The translations under genes and the position numbers were made by a program. From positions 62,001 to 126,000 of the forward strand of contig NZ_AUEP01000006.1 of the NCBI RefSeq assembly GCF_000426045.1: 64,000 bases of DNA, written 5' to 3'. Positions 1 through 9,114 of the stretch are shown piece by piece. Numbering within the stretch: the first letter of the stretch is position 1; each line of letters opens with the position of its first letter. The notes beneath the pieces were generated by a model. That model saw nothing but the letters and a program-made list of their open reading frames with translations. It ran no database searches and was not told the origin of the DNA. Origin of the DNA: Marmoricola sp. URHB0036. Its GTDB lineage: Bacteria > Actinomycetota > Actinomycetes > Propionibacteriales > Nocardioidaceae.

Positions 1-345
1 GACCGAGACCCAGGCACGGTAGTGGTCGGGGAGCTCGCGGACCCCGCGGTGCCAGGCGTCGATCAACGGTTGTGCCTCGGGACGCAGCAGGCTCTCGATG
101 CCGAGCGGAGCAGAGAGGCTCAGGCAGGCCGAGCCCACCCCCGCGTCTCGGTCCGCCGCGACCCGGGTCGCGACGTCATGTCCTGCCGGGTCCACGTCGT
201 ACGGCGGCTCGCCGTCGGTGTGCAGCGTCCAGCCGCGCAGGTACGGCGCCTTGGAGCGCGCGCGCAGCCGGTCGACGAGCTCGTCGGGCCACAGGTGCTG
301 GTGCACGTCGATGGCGCCGGTGCTCGGTGTGTGGTGCTCGGTCAT
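1..345 (-). CDS. Amidohydrolase family protein (3' end outside window)
   Basis: Only the first 115 codons are in the window; the gene continues past position 1. The N-terminus reads IDVHQHLWPDELVDRLRARS, which has the DxHxH metal-binding motif that opens amidohydrolase-superfamily (TIM-barrel, metal-dependent hydrolase) proteins. A later GWTLHTDGEPPYDVDP stretch is typical of actinobacterial members. ATG at 345 is preceded by GGGAGG about 9 bases upstream. The gene is divergent from the flavin reductase at 516, with an AT-rich stretch (about 360-410) between them that probably holds promoters. The substrate cannot be told from this fragment. Confidence 0.8.
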   Translation of the reverse strand, partial: MTEHHTPSTGAIDVHQHLWPDELVDRLRARSKAPYLRGWTLHTDGEPPYDVDPAGHDVATRVAADRDAGVGSACLSLSAPLGIESLLRPEAQPLIDAWHRGVRELPDHYRAWVSV

Positions 346-515
346 CAGTCTCAGCCTCCCTTCTCTATCTCTGTAGTAAGTGCAGTGACTTTATCCTATT
401 AATACGAGAGCGGCCCGGATGTCCGGTGAGGGTGTGTCACCGGTCTGGTCCGGGAACACCACCAGGTGTGGGTTGGTTGGCCCCAGGAGTGGCGCCACCG
501 AACGAGGAGGATCGA

Positions 516-1586
516 GTGTCGAAGCTGTTCGAGCCGATCACGTTGCGCGGGATGACTGCCCGCAACCGGGTCTGGCTGGCCCCGATGTGCCAGTACTCCT
601 CGGTCGACGGAGTCCCGGACGACTGGCACCTCGTGCACCTCGGCGCGCGTGCCACCGGCGGGTTCGGGCTGGTCATGACGGAGGCTTCGGCGGTGGTGCC
701 CGAGGGCCGCATCTCCCCGCAGGACGCCGGCATCTGGAACGACGAGCAGGCCGAGGCCTGGCGACGCGTCGTCGAGTTCGTGCACGGCCAGGGCGCGCCG
801 ATCGGCGCGCAGCTGGCGCACGCCGGGCGCAAGGCGTCGACCTACCGCCCCTGGGACCCGCGCACCGGCACCGTGCCGAGCGTCGACGGCGGGTGGGAGA
901 CCGTGGCGCCCTCGGACCTCCCCTTCGAGGGGTACGCCGCACCGGCCGCCCTCACCGTCGACCAGGTAGCGGAGGTCGTGCGGGCCTTCGCCGAGGCCGC
1001 CCGACGGGCCGTGTCGGTCGGCTTCGACACCGTCGAGATCCACGCGGCCCACGGCTACCTGTTGCACCAGTTCCTCTCCCCGCTGTCCAACCGTCGCGAC
1101 GACGACTACGGCGGCTCGTTCGAGAACCGCACCCGTCTCGTGCTCGAGGTGGTCGACGCCGTCCGCGCGGAGCTGCCCGACTCGGCTCCCCTGCTGGTAC
1201 GCATCTCCGGCACCGACTGGATCGACGGCGGGTGGGACCTCGAGCAGAGTCGGCGGCTCGGCGTACTGCTGAAGGAGCACGGGGTCGACCTCGTCGACGT
1301 CTCCTCCGGCGGCAACGCCCCGGCCTCGATCCCGCTCGAGCCCGGCTACCAGGTGCCGCTCTCGGCCGGCGTACGCGCGGGCGGCATCGCCACCGGCGCG
1401 GTCGGGCTGATCACCGACCCCGAGCAGGCCGAGAAGATCCTCGCCAACGGCGAGGCCGACGTCGTCCTCCTCGCCCGGGCCGCCCTCCGCGAGCCGGCCT
1501 GGCCGTTGCGCGCCGCCCACGAGCTCGGCGTGCCGTTCGAGGACGCGCCGTGGCCCGACCAGTACCTCCGCGGCCGCTGGCGCTGA
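516..1586 (+). CDS. NADH:flavin oxidoreductase, Old Yellow Enzyme family (YqjM-like)
   Basis: 356 aa FMN enzyme of the Old Yellow Enzyme family, expected to reduce activated C=C bonds (enals, enones, nitro compounds) with NAD(P)H in the cytoplasm. The family core HAAHGYLLHQFLSPLSNRR, the following DYGGSFENR, and an N-terminal PMCQYSS (with the active-site cysteine seen in YqjM-type enzymes) are all present. Length matches the YqjM class (about 340-370). GTG at 516 is chosen because AGGAGG lies 6 bases upstream and the protein then starts VSKLFEPITLRGM, the usual family N-terminus; the open frame extends further upstream but that part has no family similarity. The physiological substrate is unknown. 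Confidence 0.93.
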   Translation: MSKLFEPITLRGMTARNRVWLAPMCQYSSVDGVPDDWHLVHLGARATGGFGLVMTEASAVVPEGRISPQDAGIWNDEQAEAWRRVVEFVHGQGAPIGAQLAHAGRKASTYRPWDPRTGTVPSVDGGWETVAPSDLPFEGYAAPAALTVDQVAEVVRAFAEAARRAVSVGFDTVEIHAAHGYLLHQFLSPLSNRRDDDYGGSFENRTRLVLEVVDAVRAELPDSAPLLVRISGTDWIDGGWDLEQSRRLGVLLKEHGVDLVDVSSGGNAPASIPLEPGYQVPLSAGVRAGGIATGAVGLITDPEQAEKILANGEADVVLLARAALREPAWPLRAAHELGVPFEDAPWPDQYLRGRWR

Positions 1587-1999
1587 GGCTCGCCCGACCC
1601 TCTCCGGAGCGGAGCGCACTCATCTGCCGATGTGCGTTGTGGCGACTACGACAGCGGGCGGTCGGCCGCGACCAGCAGACCTCCCACCCTCCGGTGGAAC
1701 CCGTCTCTGTCTCTGACCTGCAGGGATGGCCTAACGTCTGATGCAACGTGCGAACCGCCCGCTCTGACGCGATCCGGGGCGAACACTCCGTCTGCGTTGA
1801 CGGAACGTTCCAGCAAACACGCGGTTGTTGGAACGTTCCGTCAAGGCGCCTGGGTCACCTGCCAGCTGGTCCGGCCCAGAGTGCGCGCCCGTTCGACGTC
1901 CGGACATGCCGAGATCCGGACCTTGGGAAGACCGTGCCTGCCCCGATGGCATGGGGCGTTGAGCCACCGCTACCCGGGTCGGGGTTCTACGCTTGCGCG
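1587..1999. other. Non-coding stretch downstream of the OYE gene
   Basis: 413 bases with no convincing gene. It holds the first 48-bp palindrome (1797-1844) and a 7-bp inverted repeat GTCCGGA/TCCGGAC (1898-1921). The 12-mer TGCCGAGATCCG at 1907 recurs with one change at 2387 and 2979. Reading frames across it are short and have no family look. Confidence 0.6.
1797..1844. repeat. 48-bp palindrome, copy A
   Basis: Two 20-base arms (1797-1816 and 1825-1844) are inverted copies of each other at 19 of 20 positions, around an 8-base loop. Each arm contains the self-complementary core GGAACGTTCC preceded by TTGAC. A second copy with the same outer arms lies at 3014-3061. It could be a bidirectional terminator, an interspersed palindromic repeat or a large regulator operator; no T-tract follows it. 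Confidence 0.8.
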
Positions 2000-2365
2000 A
2001 TGGCCATGGTTGATCCGGACGATGACACCATCACGCGTTTCGTTGCAGAGCACTACAGGTACGACCCGGAGCGTCACGAACGCCGGAATGTCTTCCTGGC
2101 AGCATTCGATGATCAGGCCGAGTTCGAGGAGTTCGTTAACGCCCGAGGAGCTGAACTTAGCGAAAGGCAGCACGCGGGCGAAGCAGAGCCGAGCGAGCAC
2201 ATCGGCGGCACCGTGTACGAGCCTGGAGACCGAAAGCGAGCGCAGAACCAACGTCTGCTCTCCCGCGCTCTCGACCACGGTGTATGGCCCAGCGGTTGGG
2301 ATCCAAAGAACCCGCCGGATGGGGTTCACGTCGCGTATGTCGAGGCCCCCGCCGAGCCGAACTAG
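2000..2365 (+). CDS. Hypothetical protein
   Basis: 121 aa, acidic and charged, with no recognised domain, signal peptide or membrane segment. The start of the protein (MAMVDPDDDTITRFVAEHY) and a region rich in E, R and H look like a soluble helical protein. ATG at 2000 is chosen because the upstream frame is low-complexity; a second ATG at 2006 is equally possible and neither has a clear ribosome site. Codon third positions are less GC-rich than in the neighbours (for example GTT, GAT, GCA and AAT codons are common), hinting at recent acquisition. It converges on the DUF2510 gene and lies between the two 48-bp palindromes. Function unknown. Confidence 0.55.
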   Translation: MAMVDPDDDTITRFVAEHYRYDPERHERRNVFLAAFDDQAEFEEFVNARGAELSERQHAGEAEPSEHIGGTVYEPGDRKRAQNQRLLSRALDHGVWPSGWDPKNPPDGVHVAYVEAPAEPN

Positions 2366-2423
2366 GTCGTTCTGACCATCCGCACATGCCGCGATCCGCT
2401 CGGACATGCCGATGTGCGGTCGT

Positions 2424-2813
2424 TCAGGCGGCCTTCGAGGAGAACCGGGCCGCAACGGTGCTGACGACCCACGCCAGCGCCAAACCTACGAGCGCGCCGA
2501 GGATCGCGTGGACGATCATTTGGCCGAACGCGTAGGCATCCGACCCGTTGGCATACTCGTCCGACACCGGGAAGAAGAAGGCGACGAGGGCACCGATCGG
2601 GACCAGGATCCGGGCGACCTTTCCGTACGAGCGCTTGACGCGGCCGTCGTAGTCGCGAGGGGGCTGACGAACTGGGGTCCGCCGGTGCTCGGTCCACGCC
2701 GCGCCATCCCACCAGCGAAAAGTGTCGGGTGCACCTTGGTCCGGGTACCACCCCGGAGGTGCACTTTGGTCCGGGAACCACCCCGGAGGTGCACTGTTCG
2801 ATGACTCGGACAC
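2424..2813 (-). CDS. DUF2510 membrane protein with duplicated motif
   Basis: 129 aa. The N-terminus carries the short DUF2510 motif (PPGWYPDQ followed by RWWDGAAWTEH), common at the start of actinobacterial membrane proteins. Here the 10-residue SAPPGW[FY]PDQ unit is present twice, encoded by near-identical 30-bp DNA units around 2729-2796. Two hydrophobic segments follow (about residues 68-85 and 95-115). GTG at 2813 has GGGGGA 5 bases upstream. Function is unknown; DUF2510 itself gives no biochemical role. Confidence 0.75.
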   Translation of the reverse strand: MSESSNSAPPGWFPDQSAPPGWYPDQGAPDTFRWWDGAAWTEHRRTPVRQPPRDYDGRVKRSYGKVARILVPIGALVAFFFPVSDEYANGSDAYAFGQMIVHAILGALVGLALAWVVSTVAARFSSKAA

Positions 2814-3194
2814 GTCTTCCCCCGTTTCTTGGCCTGTTCAAGGCGCGGGTTGCACCCTATGTCGACGGAGCGTCCCAAGTGGGCGAAAACGGACAAAGAG
2901 TGATCGACAGGCCAGCGCGTGCCCTGAGCGTTCGCGAATCGCTCTGCGGATCGTCCCGCTCGGGCGAGTAACCGGATCTGCCGCGATCCGACCCGCATCG
3001 GACACCTGTTCCCTTGACGGAACGTTCCATCAAAATGCGTTTTGTTGGAACGTTCCGTCAACGCAGGAGGCGGCAGTATCGCCTCGTGCTGTCGAGTAGC
3101 TCGGAGCCCTCAGACGACCGGGTCTGGATCGGATTCCAGATGGGAGCCAGACCCAGCAAGGGTGGGGAGCCGCAATTCCCCCCGGGGCACGTGG
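2814..3194. other. Non-coding stretch with palindrome, upstream of DUF2510 gene
   Basis: 381 bases between the start of the DUF2510 gene and the end of kdpE, both on the minus strand. It contains the second 48-bp palindrome (3014-3061) and another TGCCGCGATCCG 12-mer (2979-2990). No gene is evident. Confidence 0.6.
3014..3061. repeat. 48-bp palindrome, copy B
   Basis: Arms 3014-3035 and 3040-3061 are inverted copies at 21 of 22 positions around a 4-base loop TGCG. The outer 16 bases of the arms are the same as in copy A (1797-1844), and total length is identical, while the loops differ. That pattern (conserved stems, free loops) suggests selection on the palindrome itself. It lies about 130 bp beyond the 3' end of the kdp operon. 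Confidence 0.8.
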
Positions 3195-3893
3195 TCAGGC
3201 GTCGACGAAGGGATCGCCCGGCTCGAAGCGGTAGCCCATGCCGGGCTCGTTGATCAGGAAGCGCGGCCGGGCGGGGTCGTCCTCGAGCTTGCGACGGAGC
3301 TGGCCCATGTAGAGCCGCAGGTTGCCGTGGGCGTTCTCGTAGCCGGGTCCCCACACCTCGGACAGCAGCTGCTTCTGGCTGAGGAGCCTTCCCGGGTGCC
3401 GGACGAGCACCTCCAGCAGGTGCCACTCCGTGGGAGTGAGCCGGACCTCGTCACCGTCGCGCACGACCCGGCGAGAGGCGAGGTCGACGACCGTGTCGCC
3501 GAAGCGCACGGCGGGGAGATCGTCTCCGGCAGGTGTCCCTCGACGCAGCATCGCGCGCAGCCGGGCCAGCAGCTCGTCCATGCCGAACGGCTTGGTGACG
3601 TAGTCGTCCGCACCCGCATCGAGGGCATCCACCTTGTCGCTGCTGTCGGACCGTCCGGACAGGACGAGGACGGGTACGGCGGTCCATCCACGCAGCCCGG
3701 CGATCACGTCGGTGCCGTCCATGTCGGGCAGGCCGAGATCGAGCACGACGAGCTCGGGCGGGTGCGCGGCAGCGGTCGCCAGCGCCTCGGTTCCGGAGCC
3801 AGCGGTGCGCACGTCGTACCCGCGGGCCCGGAGGTTGATGGCCAGCGCTCGCAGGATCTGCGGCTCGTCGTCGACGACAAGTACCCGCGTCAC
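3195..3893 (-). CDS. kdpE: KdpE, response regulator of the Kdp potassium system
   Basis: 232 aa OmpR/PhoB-type regulator. The receiver domain (1-120) has the acidic pair D8-D9, phosphoacceptor D52 in VLDLGLPDMDG and the conserved Lys in TKPFGMDELLARL. A winged-helix DNA-binding domain (about 130-225) follows, ending with the LINEPGMGYRF motif typical of KdpE. It overlaps kdpD by 4 bases (ATGA), so it is translationally coupled to its kinase. It should activate the kdp operon when potassium or turgor is low; candidate binding boxes lie at 11343-11360 and 11425-11442, at the far end of this operon. Confidence 0.97.
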   Translation of the reverse strand: MTRVLVVDDEPQILRALAINLRARGYDVRTAGSGTEALATAAAHPPELVVLDLGLPDMDGTDVIAGLRGWTAVPVLVLSGRSDSSDKVDALDAGADDYVTKPFGMDELLARLRAMLRRGTPAGDDLPAVRFGDTVVDLASRRVVRDGDEVRLTPTEWHLLEVLVRHPGRLLSQKQLLSEVWGPGYENAHGNLRLYMGQLRRKLEDDPARPRFLINEPGMGYRFEPGDPFVDA

Positions 3894-6457
3894 AGGACCT
3901 CCTCCTGGGCACGCTCGCGCAGCCCGGGCGTTGGTGCGGGTGCATCGGCAGCACCCGCACGCAGGCGCACCACCATCGTCAGCCCGCCACCCGGGGTGTC
4001 CTCGGGCTCGAGGGTGCCGCCCATCGCCTCGGTGAGTCCGCGCGAGAGGGCCAGGCCGAGGCCGACGCCGGTCGTGTTGTCGGTGTCGCCCAACCTCTGG
4101 AACGGGAGGAAGACCTCATCGCGCTGCTCGGGGGTGATCCCGGGTCCCCGGTCGACGACGCGGAGCTCGACGTACTCCCCGATGCCGGCGGCCGTCAGGC
4201 GCGGTGGGTGGCCGGAGGGCGCGAACCGGATGGCGTTCTGCACGAGGTTGACCAGGACCCGCTCCAGGAGACCGGGGTCGGCGAGCACCTCGGGTACGTC
4301 GGCCGGCACCTCGACCCTCACCCTGACGCCGAGGGTGCCGACGTCGTCGAGCACCCGGGCGACGACCTCGTCCACAGCGACAGGGCGCAGCTCGACGGCC
4401 ATCGCCCCGGCCTGCAGCCGGCTCATGTCGAGCAGGTTGGAGATCAGCCCCGTCAGTCGGTCGAGGGACTCGTCGGCGGTGGCGACCAGCTCGTCCCGGT
4501 CGTCCTTGTCGAGGTCGAGGTCGACGCTCCGCAACGTCGAGATCGCGGCCTTGGCGGCGGCCAGCGGGGTCCGCAGGTCGTGGCCCACGGCGGCCAGCAG
4601 CGCCGTACGGGTGCGGTCGATCTGGGCGAGTGCGTCGGCCTCGGACGCCTGGGCGCGCAACGAGATCCGGTCGAGCACCACCGCGACCTGGGAGCCGAAG
4701 GCCGACACCACTCGCTGGTCGTCGGCCTCGAGCAGCCGGCCGGCGAGGGCGATCACCCGTCCCTCACCGGCGGGCACGACCGTCTCGGCCTCCTCGGGCG
4801 CGGCGCACTCCCCACCAGCGCAGGCCACCATGCGCCACCCGTCTTCCTGGCGCTCGAACAGCGTCACCGAGCGCAGCGCGAACGTCTCGCGGAGGCGTTC
4901 GAGCGTCAACCCCAGCGCGTCGTCCTCGGCCAGCGCGGTCGACGCCAGGTCGGCGAGGGTCCGCGACTCGGCCGCACCGCGTGCTGCTTCGCGGGTCCTT
5001 CTGGCGGCGAGGTCGACAACGGAGCTGACCAGCATGCCCACCGCGATGAACACGAACAGCGCCAGCGCGTTGTTCGGGTCCTTGATGGTGAGGGTGTGCA
5101 CGGGTGGCGTGAAGAAGTAGTTCAGCAGCACCGAGCCGGCGATCGCACAGATGAGTGCGGGCCGGAGGCCACCGATCAGCGCGACGATCACGGTCATCAG
5201 GAGGAACAGCAGCATGTCGCTGACCAGGTTGTCGCCATGCAACGGCAACAGGCAGAGCGTCATCACCACTGGGAGCACCGCTGAGAGTGCGTAACCGGCC
5301 GAGACGCGTCGCCTGCTGAGTGACCCGTGCAGCTGCGGCAGACGTCGCCCTGCTCCGGCCCCTCGGTGCTGCACCATGTGCACGTCGATGTCACCGGACT
5401 CGCGGATGGTGGTGGTGCCGATGCCAGGTCCGCTGAGGAAAGCACCGAGCCGGGAGCGACGGCTGTCACCGAGCACCAGCTGGGTGGCGTTCTCGGCGCG
5501 GGCGAACGACAGCAGAGATTCGGCCACGTCGTCGCCGAGCACCTGGTGGTAGCTGCCACCGAGGCTCTCGACCAGGCGACGCTGCTCGGCCAGGGCGCTC
5601 TGGCTGACGCCGGCGAGACCGTCAGACCTCGCGACGTGCACGGCCAGCAGCTCACCCCCGGCGCGTACGGCGACCCGGGCCGCGCGGCGCAGCAGGGTCT
5701 CTCCCTCGGGACCGCCACTGAGTGCGACGACCACCCGCTCGCGGGCCTCCCAGATGCCGGAGATCTCGTGCTGCTCACGGTACTGCTGCAGGGCCGCGTC
5801 GACCCGGTCCGCGGTCCAGAGCAGGGCCAGCTCGCGCAACGCGTTGAGGTTGCCGACCCGGAAGTAGTTGGCGAGTGCGGCATCGACCTTCTCGGGCGCG
5901 TAGACGTTCCCGTGGGCCAGCCGGCGACGCAAGGCCTCGGCGGTCATGTCCTCGAGCTCGATCTGCTCCGCGGCCCGTACGACGGCGTCCGGCACGGTCT
6001 CGCGCTGGGGTACGCCGGTGATCTTCTCCACGACGTCGTTGACCGACTCGAGGTGCTGGATGTTGACGGTCGTGATCACGTCGATGCCGGCGTCGAGGAT
6101 CTCCTGGACGTCCTGCCACCTCTTGGCATTGCGACTGCCGGGCACGTTGGTGTGTGCGAGCTCGTCGATCAGCGCCAACCGGGGCCGGCGGTCGAGGACA
6201 GCGTCGACGTCCATCTCGTCGTAGGACGAGTCGCGGTAGGGGAGGGTGCGCCGCGGCACCACCTCGAGACCGTCGAGCATCTCGGCGGTGTGCTGGCGAC
6301 CGTGGGTCTCGACGAACCCGACCACGACGTCGGTGCCTCGCTCGGCGCGACGGCGACCCTCACCGAGCATGGCGTAGGTCTTCCCGACGCCCGGTGCCGC
6401 ACCGAGGTACACCCGGAGCCTGCCGCGCGGACGCGTCGGTCCGGACTGTGTCGCCAC
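3890..6457 (-). CDS. kdpD: KdpD, sensor histidine kinase for potassium/turgor
   Basis: 855 aa inner-membrane kinase that phosphorylates KdpE. In order: cytoplasmic KdpD domain (about 10-225) with Walker A GAAPGVGKT at 19-27; a universal-stress-like domain (about 245-370); four membrane helices of the DUF4118 type (about 395-490) with FFTPPVHTLTIKDPNNALAL; a GAF-like region; the H-box VGHDLRTPLAAAK with phosphoaccepting His626; and the ATPase domain with N-box NLVQNAIRFAP and G-boxes GPGI and GVGLGLAL. Full length for the family (about 850-895). ATG at 6457 lies 15 bases after kdpC, so it is part of the same operon. Confidence 0.97.
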   Translation of the reverse strand: MATQSGPTRPRGRLRVYLGAAPGVGKTYAMLGEGRRRAERGTDVVVGFVETHGRQHTAEMLDGLEVVPRRTLPYRDSSYDEMDVDAVLDRRPRLALIDELAHTNVPGSRNAKRWQDVQEILDAGIDVITTVNIQHLESVNDVVEKITGVPQRETVPDAVVRAAEQIELEDMTAEALRRRLAHGNVYAPEKVDAALANYFRVGNLNALRELALLWTADRVDAALQQYREQHEISGIWEARERVVVALSGGPEGETLLRRAARVAVRAGGELLAVHVARSDGLAGVSQSALAEQRRLVESLGGSYHQVLGDDVAESLLSFARAENATQLVLGDSRRSRLGAFLSGPGIGTTTIRESGDIDVHMVQHRGAGAGRRLPQLHGSLSRRRVSAGYALSAVLPVVMTLCLLPLHGDNLVSDMLLFLLMTVIVALIGGLRPALICAIAGSVLLNYFFTPPVHTLTIKDPNNALALFVFIAVGMLVSSVVDLAARRTREAARGAAESRTLADLASTALAEDDALGLTLERLRETFALRSVTLFERQEDGWRMVACAGGECAAPEEAETVVPAGEGRVIALAGRLLEADDQRVVSAFGSQVAVVLDRISLRAQASEADALAQIDRTRTALLAAVGHDLRTPLAAAKAAISTLRSVDLDLDKDDRDELVATADESLDRLTGLISNLLDMSRLQAGAMAVELRPVAVDEVVARVLDDVGTLGVRVRVEVPADVPEVLADPGLLERVLVNLVQNAIRFAPSGHPPRLTAAGIGEYVELRVVDRGPGITPEQRDEVFLPFQRLGDTDNTTGVGLGLALSRGLTEAMGGTLEPEDTPGGGLTMVVRLRAGAADAPAPTPGLRERAQEEVL

Positions 6458-6472
6458 GCCTCCAGTGTCCCC

Positions 6473-7048
6473 CTAACCCACTCGGTCCAGCGCCAGGTTG
6501 AGCTCGAGCAGGTCGACCCGGGGTTCGCCGAGGAACCCGAGGGTGCGCCCCTTGGTGTGTGCAGCGACGAGGCTGCGCACTCTCGCCTCGCTGAGTCCCC
6601 GCTCCCTGGCCACGCGGGCGACCTGTTGGGCGGCGTACTCCGGGCTGATCTGGGGGTCGAGCCCCGAGCCGCTCGCGAGCAGGGCGTCCGGCGCGACGTG
6701 CGCCGGCCGGGTGCCGTCCGCCTTCACGGCCGCCGCTCGACGCTCCTTGACCTGCTTGACGAGCTCGGGGTTGTCGAGTCCGAGGTTGCTGGCGCTGGTG
6801 GACAGCGGGTCATAGCCATCGCCTGCGGCGGACGGCCGACCCTGGAAGTACGACGGGTCGTCGTACGCCTGGCCGACCAGGGAGGAACCGACCACCTTCC
6901 CGCCGTGCCGGACCAGCGAGCCGTCCGCCTGGGAGCCGAACGCCACCTGGGCGACACCGGTGACGACCAGCGGGTAGCCGATGCCCAGCACGAGGGTGAG
7001 CAGCAGGACCAGCCGTGCTGCTGGACCGAACTGACCGAGTGAGGTCAT
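6473..7048 (-). CDS. kdpC: KdpC, potassium-transporting ATPase subunit C
   Basis: 191 aa single-pass membrane subunit that completes and stabilises the KdpFABC pump. One N-terminal hydrophobic helix (LVLLLTLVLGIGYPLVVTGVAQ) is followed by the family signatures YFQGRPSAAGDGYDPLSTSASN and GSGLDPQISPEYAAQQ. ATG at 7048 is preferred because AGGAAGG lies 5 bases upstream; an in-frame ATG at 7063 overlaps the kdpB stop (ATGA) but has no ribosome site, and would add MRKAS. It lies directly downstream of kdpB in the operon. Confidence 0.95.
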   Translation of the reverse strand: MTSLGQFGPAARLVLLLTLVLGIGYPLVVTGVAQVAFGSQADGSLVRHGGKVVGSSLVGQAYDDPSYFQGRPSAAGDGYDPLSTSASNLGLDNPELVKQVKERRAAAVKADGTRPAHVAPDALLASGSGLDPQISPEYAAQQVARVARERGLSEARVRSLVAAHTKGRTLGFLGEPRVDLLELNLALDRVG

Positions 7049-7059
7049 GGACGCCTTCC

Positions 7060-9114
7060 TCATGAGATACCCGGGATCTGGGAGACCAGCAGGTCGACGA
7101 GCTTGATGCCGATGAACGGGGCCACCAGCCCGCCGAGGCCGTAGACGGCCAGGTTGCGACGCAGCATCGAGGCCGCTGACGACGGCCGGTAGCGCACGCC
7201 CCTCAACGACAGCGGGATCAGCGCCACGATGATCAGGGCGTTGAAGATGACTGCCGACAGGATCGCCGACTCCGGGCTGGACAGGCCCATGACGTTCAGC
7301 TTGTCCAGTCCGGTGAAGACGCCGGCGAACATGGCCGGGATGATCGCGAAGTACTTGGCGACGTCGTTCGCAATCGAGAAGGTCGTCAAGGCTCCCCGCG
7401 TGATCAGCAGCTGCTTGCCGATCTCGACGATCTCGATCAGCTTGGTCGGATTGGAGTCGAGGTCGACCATGTTGCCGGCCTCCTTGGCCGACGACGTGCC
7501 CGTGTTCATCGCGACGCCGACGTCCGCCTGGGCCAGCGCGGGAGCGTCGTTGGTGCCGTCGCCGGTCATCGCGACCAGTCGACCGCCCTCCTGCTCCTTC
7601 TTGATCAGCGCCATCTTGTCCTCGGGTGTGGCCTCGGCCAGGTAGTCGTCGACCCCTGCCTCCTCCGCGATCGCCCGAGCCGTCAACGGGTTGTCACCGG
7701 TGATCATCACGGTGCGGATGCCCATCCGACGCATCTCCTCGAACCTCTCGCGCATGCCCTCCTTGACCACGTCCTTGAGGTGGATGACACCGAGGGCGCG
7801 GGCGTGACCGTCCGCGAGCTCGGCCACCACGAGCGGCGTACCGCCCGAGGTGGAGATGGAGTCCACGAGGCTGCCGACCGCTCTGACGTCGCCACCGCCG
7901 CAGTCGCGCACCCAGGCGAGGATCGCGGCCGCGGCACCCTTGCGGATCTCGCGCCCCGGGAGGTCGACCCCCGACATCCGCGTCTGGGCAGTGAACCCGA
8001 CGAACCTCGCCTCCGGAAGCTCGCCCGGGCTCCGCTCCCGCAGACCGTAGGCGGACTTGGCGAGCACGACGATCGAGCGGCCCTCCGGCGTCTCGTCGGC
8101 GAGGCTGGAGAGCTGGGCCGCGTCGGCGAGCTCGGCCTCGGTGATGCCGTTGACCGGCAGGAACTCGCTCGCCTGCCGGTTGCCCAGTGTGATGGTGCCG
8201 GTCTTGTCCAGGAGCAGTGTGTTCACATCTCCTGCGGCCTCGACCGAGCGGCCCGACATGGCCAGCACGTTGTGCTGCACGAGACGGTCCATGCCGGCGA
8301 TGCCGATGGCCGAGAGCAGCGCGCCGATCGTGGTGGGGATCAGGCAGACCAGCAGCGCCACGAGGACGATCACGTCCTGGCGAGCGCCGCTGTAGACAGC
8401 GAACGGCTGCAACGTGACCGTGGCGCCGAGGAAGACGATGGTGAGGCTGGCCAGCAGGATGTTCAGCGCGATCTCGTTCGGCGTCTTCTGGCGGTCCGCC
8501 CCTTCGACGAGCGCAATCATGCGGTCGATGAAGCTCTCGCCGGGCCTGGCCGTGATCTGCACGACGATCCGGTCGCTGAGCACGCGGGTGCCGCCGGTCA
8601 CCGACGAGCGGTCGCCGCCGGACTCGCGGATGACCGGGGCGGACTCACCGGTGATCGCGGACTCGTCCACGCTGGCGATGCCGTCCACGATGTCGCCGTC
8701 TCCCGGGATGGTCTCCCCCGCCACCACGACGACGAGGTCGCCCAGCCGGAGCTGGGAGGCGGACACCTGCTCCTCCCGCCCGTCGGGGGGCCGGCGACGG
8801 GCACTGGTCTCGGTGCGTGTCTTGCGGAGCGTGGCGGCCTGGGCCTTGCCGCGCCCCTCGGCGACGGCCTCGGCGAGGTTCGCGAAGACCACGGTCAGCC
8901 ACAGCCACACCACCACCGACCAGCCGAAGACGCTCGGGCCCTGGATGGCACTGACCGTGGCGAAGACAGCGCCGATCTCGACGACGAACATCACCGGCGA
9001 CTTCACCATCACCCGCGGGTCCAGCTTGCGCACAGCGTCGGGCAGCGAGGCCAGCAGCTGGCGCGGGTCGAGGAGCCCCCCGGAGACGCGGGTCGGCGCG
9101 ATCGTCGTACTCAT
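7060..9114 (-). CDS. kdpB: KdpB, P-type ATPase subunit of the potassium pump
   Basis: 684 aa P-type ATPase that hydrolyses ATP to drive potassium uptake through KdpA. Motifs seen: TGES actuator loop (ITGESAPV), phosphorylation motif DKTGTIT with Asp303, [10 protein letters not shown], and the hinge [17 protein letters not shown]. Hydrophobic segments flank the soluble loops as expected. Length matches the family (about 680). It overlaps kdpA by 4 bases (ATGA at 9111-9114), indicating translational coupling. Confidence 0.98.
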   Translation of the reverse strand: MSTTIAPTRVSGGLLDPRQLLASLPDAVRKLDPRVMVKSPVMFVVEIGAVFATVSAIQGPSVFGWSVVVWLWLTVVFANLAEAVAEGRGKAQAATLRKTRTETSARRRPPDGREEQVSASQLRLGDLVVVVAGETIPGDGDIVDGIASVDESAITGESAPVIRESGGDRSSVTGGTRVLSDRIVVQITARPGESFIDRMIALVEGADRQKTPNEIALNILLASLTIVFLGATVTLQPFAVYSGARQDVIVLVALLVCLIPTTIGALLSAIGIAGMDRLVQHNVLAMSGRSVEAAGDVNTLLLDKTGTITLGNRQASEFLPVNGITEAELADAAQLSSLADETPEGRSIVVLAKSAYGLRERSPGELPEARFVGFTAQTRMSGVDLPGREIRKGAAAAILAWVRDCGGGDVRAVGSLVDSISTSGGTPLVVAELADGHARALGVIHLKDVVKEGMRERFEEMRRMGIRTVMITGDNPLTARAIAEEAGVDDYLAEATPEDKMALIKKEQEGGRLVAMTGDGTNDAPALAQADVGVAMNTGTSSAKEAGNMVDLDSNPTKLIEIVEIGKQLLITRGALTTFSIANDVAKYFAIIPAMFAGVFTGLDKLNVMGLSSPESAILSAVIFNALIIVALIPLSLRGVRYRPSSAASMLRRNLAVYGLGGLVAPFIGIKLVDLLVSQIPGIS

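Noticed and set aside
72-515. N-terminal extension of the OYE gene to an upstream start at 72
   Set aside because: The extra residues are low-complexity Arg/Ala/Ser and antisense to the amidohydrolase; GTG 516 has a ribosome site and family-like N-terminus.
1797-3061. Insertion sequence or transposon bounded by the two 48-bp palindromes
   Set aside because: No transposase or recombinase between them, no target-site duplication seen, and each copy is a complete palindrome rather than one end of an inverted pair. Kept only as a repeat.
3042-5120. A 692-codon plus-strand open frame opposite kdpE/kdpD
   Set aside because: It is rich in Arg/Ser/Ala runs and lies antisense to two clear Kdp genes; long open frames are frequent opposite real genes in high-GC DNA.
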